The notes beneath the pieces are model-generated. The model had not been told where the DNA came from. It ran no database searches and worked only from the letters and a program-made list of their open reading frames with translations. Below, one piece after another: positions 6,360 through 9,185 of a stretch of 9,185 nt of DNA. Within the stretch, counting starts at the first letter, position 1. Every line of letters begins with the position of its first letter. The position numbers were made by a program, and so were the translations under genes. The DNA is from Gemmataceae bacterium (GTDB lineage Bacteria; Planctomycetota; Planctomycetia; Gemmatales; Gemmataceae), in assembly GCA_026418875.1 (NCBI GenBank), contig JAOAAM010000132.1, positions 1 through 9,185 on the forward strand, read 5' to 3'.

Positions 6360-6463
6360 GATACCCGTTGCCGTTTCCCGACCTCGATTTCAGTCGCCGT
6401 TTTTCTTCGTTGATTTCAGTTGCCGTTACCCGACTTCGATTTCAGTTGCCGGTCGACTCGGCG
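6360..6463. repeat. Tandem array of four 26-bp units
   Basis: Units start at 6360, 6386, 6412 and 6438 with an exact 26-base period. The shared core is GATTTCAGTTGCCGTT followed by a pyrimidine-rich ACCCGACTTC-type end. Units 1 and 3 share the ACCCGAC-type ending, giving a higher-order 52-base similarity: 6354-6401 against 6406-6453 differ at only a few positions. Unit 4 keeps the core GATTTCAGTTGCCG and then diverges. Because 26 is not a multiple of three, the array is not a peptide repeat. It sits directly upstream of the minus-strand gene starting at 6334. Confidence 0.85.
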
Positions 6464-6759
6464 GCTGTTCGGCGTCCGCGACTGGACACTGAACGGACCG
6501 CCGCAGCGGCGCGGTTCATGACTCAAACGTGTTTCGGCGTCAAGCGGAATCGAGCCGTAGTGTTGGGCGTTGGGCAGCACTGTGGGGTTGGCGCCTGGCG
6601 GCCAAGGCCCGTTTGCGCTATGCCGCGACATGGCGTAGAGTCGGCACCATCTACGTGTCAGCTGTATTGCTCTTGGAGAACAAATTGCTACATTCGCCTT
6701 GGGCAAGTTTGTCGGCAAGCCCATTAGAGTTCCATCCACTTACTTTTTCGAGGGTAGCC
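6464..6759. other. Non-coding gap between the 26-bp array and the CxxC protein gene
   Basis: I see no supportable gene here. An open frame runs in from 6529 to the gene at 6760, but it lacks a ribosome binding site and would hide a clear signal peptide, so it is treated as chance. A possible promoter lies at 6667-6694. The rest is GC-rich sequence without clear repeats or strong hairpins. Confidence 0.6.
6667..6694 (+). promoter_or_regulatory. Possible promoter for the small CxxC protein
   Basis: TTGCTC (6667-6672) and TACATT (6689-6694) are spaced by 16 bases, predicting a leader of about 60 bases before the ATG at 6760. Both boxes are weak matches. Confidence 0.25.
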
Positions 6760-7077
6760 ATGCGATCGCTGAGCATCGGTTTGAGTCTGTGCCTGATGGT
6801 GGCTTTGGTGGGTCAGGCCCGAGCGGAAGAGAAGACGCTCAAAGGCAAGATCACCTGCGCCAAGTGCGAACTGAAAAAGAGCGACAAGTGCGAAACGGTG
6901 ATCCAAGTCAAGGAAGGGGGCAAGGACGTCATTTACTACTTCGACGCCGACTCGCACAAGAAGTACCACGGCAAGATTTGCAGCGAGGGGGTCGAAGGCA
7001 CGGTCGTGGGCACGGTGAGCAAGTCCGGCGACAAATTGGTGGTCAAGGTGACGAAGGCCGAGTTCAAGGATAAATGA
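6760..7077 (+). CDS. Small exported CxxC protein (105 aa), unknown function
   Basis: The start is the ATG at 6760: GAGGG at 6750-6754 lies five bases upstream and the product opens with a clean Sec signal peptide (MRSLS, hydrophobic core to about residue 18, ARA at 20-22, cleavage before Glu23). The mature 83 residues are Lys-rich and carry four cysteines: CAKC at 33-36, Cys44 and Cys74, together with His66 and His70. The pattern (K)GKITCAKCELKKSDKCETVIQVKEGGKDV... followed by YYFDADSHKKYHGKIC resembles a family of small secreted proteins common in Planctomycetes and Verrucomicrobia, perhaps the one catalogued as DUF6370; that label is from memory and unchecked. The spacing of Cys and His suggests metal binding or two disulfides, and the C-terminal half (GTVVGTVSKSGDKLVVKVTKAEF) is beta-rich. 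It is a single-gene unit with its own terminator. Confidence 0.85.
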   Translation: MRSLSIGLSLCLMVALVGQARAEEKTLKGKITCAKCELKKSDKCETVIQVKEGGKDVIYYFDADSHKKYHGKICSEGVEGTVVGTVSKSGDKLVVKVTKAEFKDK

Positions 7078-7114
7078 CCCCAAAGGTCGAAGCTCGGCGA
7101 ACAGTGGAAATGAC

Positions 7115-7158
7115 GGAGCGGCAGTCGTTCGGATCGAGCGGCTGCCGCTTCTTGTTTT
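7115..7158 (+). terminator. Intrinsic terminator after the CxxC protein gene
   Basis: AGCGGCAG (7117-7124) pairs perfectly with CTGCCGCT (7142-7149). The stem extends inward with further pairs, including wobbles, to a short loop near 7131-7135, and outward by one wobble and one G-C pair to 7115/7151. TTGTTTT follows at 7152-7158. It is 37 bases past the stop codon and upstream of the end of the convergent ribonucleotide reductase gene. Confidence 0.8.
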
Positions 7159-7191
7159 CCGAATCCACGCGCAAAGTCGGGAGCCGGAGTC

Positions 7192-9185
7192 TCAACTGCA
7201 CCCGGAGGTTGCCCCGCAGGTGTCGCACTTGCAGCAGGCCCCGCTACGGACGAGGGTGAGTTGGCCGCACTCGGGGCATGGGTCGCCCTCGTATCCCTTC
7301 AGTCGAGCCAGGCGGATTTTGTCGGCCGAGGGAGTCGCCGTCGCGGATGCCGCGGCGGTGCGCCCAGGATTGTTCCCCGACCCGTGCCCGTTCCCGTTCA
7401 GCGGCTTCAAGTGCGTGGTCTTGGGATGGCTGAACGCGCGGTTGGGGCTTTGCCGCGGATCGACGATCCGCTCGGCGACAATTTCTTCGTCCTCGTAATC
7501 CGCCTCGACACGATCTTGCTGATGCAAGGCATCGCCGCGAAGATCCTCCGGCGAGACATGGGCAAGGTCATGTCGGCCCAGGTAGCTGATGGCCAACTCG
7601 CGGAAAATGTAGTCGATGATGGACGTCGTCATCTTGATGTGCGGATTGCCCAGGACGACGCCGTTCGGCTCGAAGCGGGTGAAGATGAATGCGTCGACGA
7701 ACTCTTCGAGCGGCACGCCGTGCTGCAAGCCCAAGCTGACCGCGATGGCGAAGCAGTTGGTCATGCTGCGGAAGGCGGCACCTTCTTTGTGCATGTCGAT
7801 GAAGATTTCGCCGAGCGATCCGTCCTCGTATTCTCCGGTCCGCAGGTACATCTTGTGGTTGCCGATGCGGCATTTCTGCGTGTAGCCGGCACGGCGATCG
7901 GGCAAGCGGCGACGCCGAGCAATGTAACGGTGCACGATCTTCTCCGCCACACGCACCGGCTCGGCGGTCGGCTCGAAACGGCGGGTCGGCGAACCGCTCT
8001 CGCTTGCGGTCGGTTCCGATTTTTCCTCCTCCCACGACAGGTCCGTCACGGTGTTGAGAGGCTGGCTGAGTTTCGAGCCGTCACGGTAGATGGCGTTGGC
8101 TTTCAGCATCAACCGCCAACTCATCTGGTACGCCGCCTTGATGTCCTCGATCGTCGCCTCGTATGGCATGTTGATCGTTTTGCTGATGGCGCCACTGATG
8201 AACGGCTGGGCCGCCGCCATCATGCGGATGTGTGCCTCCACGGAGAGGAAGCGTTTGCCGATCCGACCGCACTTGTTGGCGCAATCGAACACCGGGTAAT
8301 GCTCCGGTTTGAGGTGTGGGGCACCTTCGATGGTCATCGTGCCGCAGACATAGGCATTCGCCTCGGCGATCTGCTCCCGGGTGAAACCCATCGCCGCGAG
8401 AATGTCGAGTTGGGGCGACTCGATCTGGGCGTCGGTGAAACCCAGGCGGTTCCGCAGCACCTCATCGCCGATGGCATAACGGTTGAAGGCGAACGGCAAC
8501 TCGAAGGTCAAGGGCAGCGACTCTTCAATCCGCGCGATGACCTCGTCAGGAAGCCCCCCCGCCTTCAGGCTCTCGGGGTTGATGTGCGGGCAACCTTTCA
8601 ACGAGCCAGTGCCCCGGCAGTAGCGGACGATGTCGTCGATCTGCTGGGGCGAGTAACCCAGTCGGGCCAAGGCGGGCGGTACCGATTGGTTGATGATCTT
8701 GAAATAACCGCCCCCCGCGAGTTTCTTGAACTTGACCAGGGCGAAGTCTGGCTCGATCCCCGTGGTGTCGCAATCCATGACCAAGGCGATAGTGCCGGTG
8801 GGGGCGATGACGGTCACTTGCGCGTTCCGGTAGCCATGGCGCTCGCCAAGCTCCAGCATGCGATCGCATTCGGCCCGGGCAGCCTGGAGCAGGTAATCCG
8901 GGCAGTGCTTTGGATCGATGCCGACCGGCGTGATGGTCAACCCTTCGTATTCCGAGGGCGCGGCATGGTAGGCTGCCCGGCGATGATTCCGAATGACGCG
9001 CAGCATCGCCTCACGATTCGCCGGAAAGCGCGGGAATGGCCCCAACTCGGCAGCCAACTCGGCACTCGTGGAGTAGGCGGCGGCATGCATCAAGGCTGTG
9101 ATCGCCCCGCATTGTGCCCGGCCCTCGGGCGAGTCATAGGGGATGCCCTGAACCATCAGCAACGCGCCGAGGTTGGCATAGCCCA
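7192..9185 (-). CDS. nrdJ: Adenosylcobalamin-dependent (class II) ribonucleotide reductase, C-terminal part
   Basis: The visible part reduces to the C-terminal 664 or so residues of a vitamin B12-dependent ribonucleotide reductase, which makes deoxyribonucleotides through a cobalamin-generated thiyl radical. The frame stays open to the window edge ([13 protein letters not shown]...), so the start and the catalytic thiyl Cys with its NPCGE-type motif lie outside. Counting from the codon at 9162: APTGT at 120-124 and [12 protein letters not shown] at 129-140 in the catalytic barrel; [16 protein letters not shown] at 184-199; [20 protein letters not shown] at 332-351; a variable acidic linker at 376-405; then a TSCPD-type region, about 425-530 ([20 protein letters not shown]). 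A low-complexity Gly/Asn/Ala linker (about 570-612) leads to a Cys tail: CPEC (629-632), CCKCDTC (643-649) and Cys655, the metal-binding or redox-relay end. It is a single gene as far as visible, ending in TGA at 7192-7194. Confidence 0.95.
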   Translation of the reverse strand, partial: GYANLGALLMVQGIPYDSPEGRAQCGAITALMHAAAYSTSAELAAELGPFPRFPANREAMLRVIRNHRRAAYHAAPSEYEGLTITPVGIDPKHCPDYLLQAARAECDRMLELGERHGYRNAQVTVIAPTGTIALVMDCDTTGIEPDFALVKFKKLAGGGYFKIINQSVPPALARLGYSPQQIDDIVRYCRGTGSLKGCPHINPESLKAGGLPDEVIARIEESLPLTFELPFAFNRYAIGDEVLRNRLGFTDAQIESPQLDILAAMGFTREQIAEANAYVCGTMTIEGAPHLKPEHYPVFDCANKCGRIGKRFLSVEAHIRMMAAAQPFISGAISKTINMPYEATIEDIKAAYQMSWRLMLKANAIYRDGSKLSQPLNTVTDLSWEEEKSEPTASESGSPTRRFEPTAEPVRVAEKIVHRYIARRRRLPDRRAGYTQKCRIGNHKMYLRTGEYEDGSLGEIFIDMHKEGAAFRSMTNCFAIAVSLGLQHGVPLEEFVDAFIFTRFEPNGVVLGNPHIKMTTSIIDYIFRELAISYLGRHDLAHVSPEDLRGDALHQQDRVEADYEDEEIVAERIVDPRQSPNRAFSHPKTTHLKPLNGNGHGSGNNPGRTAAASATATPSADKIRLARLKGYEGDPCPECGQLTLVRSGACCKCDTCGATSGCS

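Noticed and set aside
6360..6463. CRISPR-like array
   Set aside because: The 26-bp units are contiguous, without unique spacers of regular length, and no cas gene is near.
6529..6759. N-terminal extension of the CxxC protein to 6529
   Set aside because: The internal ATG at 6760 has a ribosome binding site and starts a clear signal peptide, which the extension would bury.
7568..8035. A 155-codon minus-strand open frame within the ribonucleotide reductase region
   Set aside because: It is in another frame of the same strand as the reductase gene, Arg/His-rich and without motifs; the reductase frame carries the conserved TSCPD-type sequence through it.

Overview
This window looks like a piece of a planctomycete chromosome, most likely from the Gemmata/Isosphaera side of the phylum. 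That is inferred from several things: high GC content (judged by eye), long G+C-rich genes that are mostly monocistronic with roomy intergenic gaps, several small secreted proteins of the kind that fill planctomycete genomes, a Tat-exported Gfo/Idh/MocA-like protein, and a long B12-dependent ribonucleotide reductase with a TSCPD-type region and a Cys-rich tail. No database search was possible, so the taxonomy is an impression rather than a result.

Layout from left to right. (1) 10-1947, plus: a 645-residue phosphohexomutase of the phosphoglucomutase/phosphomannomutase superfamily with all four signature loops. (2) 2056-2508, plus: a GTG-started small secreted protein of unknown function. (3) 2640-2679: a hairpin terminator between convergent genes, usable from both strands. 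(4) 2751-3347, minus: a secreted protein very rich in Trp and Tyr. (5) 3348-3601: a divergent promoter region with a partly duplicated segment. (6) 3602-4936, plus: a Tat-exported protein resembling the Gfo/Idh/MocA fold but without a recognisable dinucleotide loop. (7) 5044-5352, plus: a one-domain Rieske [2Fe-2S] ferredoxin. (8) 5341-5414: three imperfect copies of a short repeat that spans the 3' ends of the Rieske gene and of the convergent gene. (9) 5391-5750 and 5786-6334, minus: two hypothetical genes in tandem, the second in transcription order having an extended -10 box placed so that a leaderless mRNA is possible. (10) 6335-6759: a 425-base non-coding gap beginning with four 26-bp tandem units. 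(11) 6760-7077, plus: a small exported CxxC protein followed by a good intrinsic terminator. (12) 7192 to the right edge, minus: the C-terminal two thirds or so of an adenosylcobalamin-dependent ribonucleotide reductase (nrdJ), cut by the window end.

The genes do not form an obvious pathway. Two are central metabolism (sugar-phosphate interconversion and deoxyribonucleotide synthesis), one is a small electron carrier, and the rest are exported or unknown proteins. The only plausible operon is the minus-strand hypothetical pair. I see no mobile element, phage gene, CRISPR array, tRNA or rRNA. The most notable non-coding signals are the 26-bp array just upstream of the 182-residue hypothetical gene, and the triplicated gene-end sequence at 5341-5414. 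I did not find a clear new multi-gene system.
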